Shown here piece after piece: positions 5,601-6,427 of a stretch of DNA of 6,427 nucleotides. Location of the stretch: positions 1 to 6,427 of the forward strand of contig WTHL01000063.1 of assembly GCA_011523155.1 (NCBI GenBank), read 5' to 3'. This stretch comes from Synechococcus sp. PL34863bin_39. Its GTDB lineage: Bacteria; Cyanobacteriota; Cyanobacteriia; PCC-6307; Cyanobiaceae. The translations under genes were made by a program, and so were the position numbers. The first letter of the stretch is position 1; every line of letters begins with the position of its first letter. The notes beneath the pieces were generated by a model. It saw nothing but the letters and a program-made list of their open reading frames with translations. It was not told where the DNA came from and made no database searches.

Positions 5601-6154
5601 GTCAGGACATTCCAGCGGTCGACGACACCCAGGTGGATCTCCAGGTCACTGCGTTCATCCCTGCCGACTGGATCCTGGATGCCGATGACAAGATGACGGC
5701 CTACCGAGCAGCGGCGGAATGCGACAGTTCCGTGGCCCTGGTTGAGCTGGCTGCAGGGTGGGCGGAACGCTACGGAGCTCTGCCAGGCCCCGTGCAGTCA
5801 TTGCTGCAATTGATGGAGTTGAAACTGCTGGCCCGCCGTTGTGGCTTCTCAAGGATTCGTCCGGAGAAACCGAACATCGCCCTTGAAACCCCGATGGAGG
5901 AGCCGGCATTCCGCCTGTTGCGCCAAGGGCTCCCTCAGCATCTGCACGGACGCCTGATCTTTCAGGGGGGCAGTGGCAACACGGCCAAGGTGCTGGCCCG
6001 TGGGCTCGGCGTGCTGCCGATGGAGCGACAGCTGGAAGAGCTCAAAAACTGGCTGTCGCAGATGGCAGCGCAGATTCCTGGCCAAGACGGACTGACGGAG
6101 AACGAGAGAGATGCGCAATCCCAGGCGCGGAATGAGGAGGTGTTGCGTGTCTGA
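2612..6154 (+). CDS. mfd: Transcription-repair coupling factor Mfd
   Basis: Mfd is a DNA translocase that binds upstream of stalled RNA polymerase, pushes it off using ATP, and recruits UvrA to start nucleotide excision repair. The frame gives 1180 residues, normal for the family (about 1150 in E. coli). The N-terminal third is the UvrB-like module, with SEGSPYEPFDPT (85-96) and GTWSRRGDIVDIFPV (175-189); as expected for Mfd it lacks a functional Walker A there. The RNA-polymerase-interacting domain starts near 483 (MQPGDFVVHRNHGIGRF, 487-503; YLVVQYSDG, 518-526). The motor carries Walker A GDVGFGKT (637-644), DEEQRFG (738-744), TLSATPIPRT (762-771), TTIVESGLDIP (877-887) and QLRGRVGRSG (907-916). 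The translocation motif GSGYQLAMRDMEIRG lies at 949-963. The C-terminal TRCF/D7 domain runs from about 1004 to 1100, with an acidic-basic tail. A stop 9-12 bases upstream of ATG 2612 fixes this as the earliest start. The Shine-Dalgarno signal is weak. All key residues are present, so it should be active. Confidence 0.99.
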   Translation: MPLSSLVRLLKTTALTGELLERSQRSERLLMRGGGRVARALVASALAQRAEQSMLVVVPTLEEAGRWTALLDLMGWRSTQLYPTSEGSPYEPFDPTTEITWGQLQVLSELQDSGSDNGLAIVATERCLQPHLPPPAALAQRCRTLRRGDSIDLEELAGWLAQLGYEKVSTIDQEGTWSRRGDIVDIFPVSSELPVRLELFGDELDKLREFDPASQRSLDPVEQLRLTPTGFSPLIAEQLRESMPDGLDRLLDETQLNTLLEGGTPEGMRRLMGLAWDQPASLLDYLPEGCSVVIDERRHGQAHGQQWLEHAADHYSELQLDVPPLHRAIDAAMALTEAFPGFDLAELQESDDHSNAFDLSSRPVPAYPNQFGKLGELLKSYQRERQAVWLLSAQPSRAVALLEEHDCISRFVPNAGDIQAIDRLIEQGTPVALKTKGNAELEGLQLPAWRVVLITDREFFGQQNLTSSGYVRRRRKAASRTVDPNKMQPGDFVVHRNHGIGRFKQLEKLAISGEIRDYLVVQYSDGILRVAADQLGSLGRYRANSDTPPQLSKMGGSAWVKAKERASKAVRKVALDLVKLYAERHQAAGFAFPVDGPWQSELEESFPYEPTPDQLKATADVKRDMEKDQPMDRLVCGDVGFGKTEVAIRAIFKAITAGKQVAMLAPTTVLAQQHWRTLSERFAPYPIKVALLNRFRTTGERKGILEGLKTGTIDAVVGTHQLLSKSTAFDKLGLLVVDEEQRFGVNQKEKIKALRKDVDVLTLSATPIPRTLYMSLSGVREMSLITTPPPLRRPIKTHLAALDEEAVRSAIRQELDRGGQVFYVVPRVEGIEEVAAQLRQMLPGLRLLVAHGQMAEGELESAMVAFNGGEADVMLCTTIVESGLDIPRVNTILIEDAHRFGLAQLYQLRGRVGRSGIQAHAWLFYPGDASLSDAARQRLRAIQEFAQLGSGYQLAMRDMEIRGVGNLLGVEQSGQMEAIGFDLYMEMLQESLAEIQGQDIPAVDDTQVDLQVTAFIPADWILDADDKMTAYRAAAECDSSVALVELAAGWAERYGALPGPVQSLLQLMELKLLARRCGFSRIRPEKPNIALETPMEEPAFRLLRQGLPQHLHGRLIFQGGSGNTAKVLARGLGVLPMERQLEELKNWLSQMAAQIPGQDGLTENERDAQSQARNEEVLRV

Positions 6155-6175
6155 ACCAGGAAAAATGAGAACAGC

Positions 6176-6205
6176 TCAACACACTGGGCAATCTTTCGTT
6201 ACAAT
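6176..6205 (+). promoter_or_regulatory. Putative sigma-70-type promoter for the 54-residue gene
   Basis: TCAACA (6176-6181; four of six matches to TTGACA) and TACAAT (6200-6205; five of six to TATAAT) are separated by 18 bp. Transcription would begin near 6212, giving a leader of only about 15 bases before the start codon. This suggests the small gene is transcribed independently of mfd, whose stop lies 21 bp upstream of the -35. No rho-independent terminator is seen after mfd. Confidence 0.5.
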
Positions 6206-6226
6206 AGGGGGAGATAGGTAAATGCC

Positions 6227-6391
6227 ATGGGCGAATTCGTTGACGCAACGGCCACAGGGCTCCCCTTTGGCTTTATTGGAACAGCCGTCAGTGCGCTTGC
6301 TCTCGGCATTTTCGCCATCACCCAGAACGATGGGGAAAATGATGACGACGATTCTTCCCCTGGCGGAGGATTAATGCAACCAACGATCTGA
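6227..6391 (+). CDS. Hypothetical small membrane protein with acidic tail, 54 residues
   Basis: The frame starts at ATG 6227, with AGGT (6216-6219) seven bases upstream as a possible ribosome binding site, and ends at TGA 6389-6391. The product starts MGEFVDATATGLPFG, has one transmembrane helix at about residues 12-33 (GFIGTAVSALALGIFAIT), then an acidic stretch (NDGENDDDD, 34-42), and ends SSPGGGLMQPTI. The glycine/alanine-rich helix followed by an acid cluster resembles short membrane proteins found in marine picocyanobacteria, but I cannot name a family or role. A competing ATG at 6222, in another frame, is better spaced from GGGGAG (6209-6213). Its product has no sensible hydrophobic pattern, so I prefer 6227. 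A promoter-like pair lies directly upstream. Near its end another frame becomes open and runs out of the window. Confidence 0.74.
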   Translation: MGEFVDATATGLPFGFIGTAVSALALGIFAITQNDGENDDDDSSPGGGLMQPTI

Positions 6392-6427
6392 AACGGATTG
6401 ACATCATCGTCCGGACGCTCACCGAAA

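Overview
This window looks like chromosomal DNA from a GC-rich cyanobacterium, most likely of the marine Synechococcus/Cyanobium group. The main evidence is a full-length Mfd of cyanobacterial character, together with many very short, closely packed genes of the kind seen in picocyanobacteria. I found no exact copy of the palindrome GCGATCGC, which is over-represented in many freshwater cyanobacteria. The lineage is an inference from style, not from a database match. I see no rRNA, tRNA, CRISPR array, insertion sequence or phage gene.

Layout. Positions 1-660 (+ strand) hold two small reading frames, each with signal-peptide-like N-terminal residues. The first (165-338) stops at a TGA, after which its frame stays open to 479. 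The second (412-657) has a clear signal peptide, then an in-frame TGA at 481, then 57 more convincing codons; I read it as a broken gene. Positions 685-2046 hold five short genes: a 73-residue protein (-), a 28-residue membrane peptide (-, tentative), a 52-residue acidic protein (-), a 46-residue coiled-coil protein (-) and a 52-residue basic helical protein (+). Positions 2081-2494 hold a minus-strand pair: an 84-residue zinc-ribbon membrane protein, then a 39-residue single-pass protein in the same frame. Across a 117-bp divergent spacer, mfd (2612-6154, +) fills the rest of the window. After mfd comes a 54-residue membrane protein with its own plausible promoter, and the window ends inside another possibly coding frame.

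Function. Only mfd can be assigned a role: it couples DNA repair to transcription by removing stalled RNA polymerase and recruiting UvrA. The zinc-ribbon protein has a recognisable architecture but no known function. The other small genes are hypothetical, and nothing shows that they work with Mfd. The most notable features are the dense run of proteins under 100 residues upstream of mfd and the repeated pattern of a TGA followed by a protein-like continuation in the same frame, clearest at 412-657.
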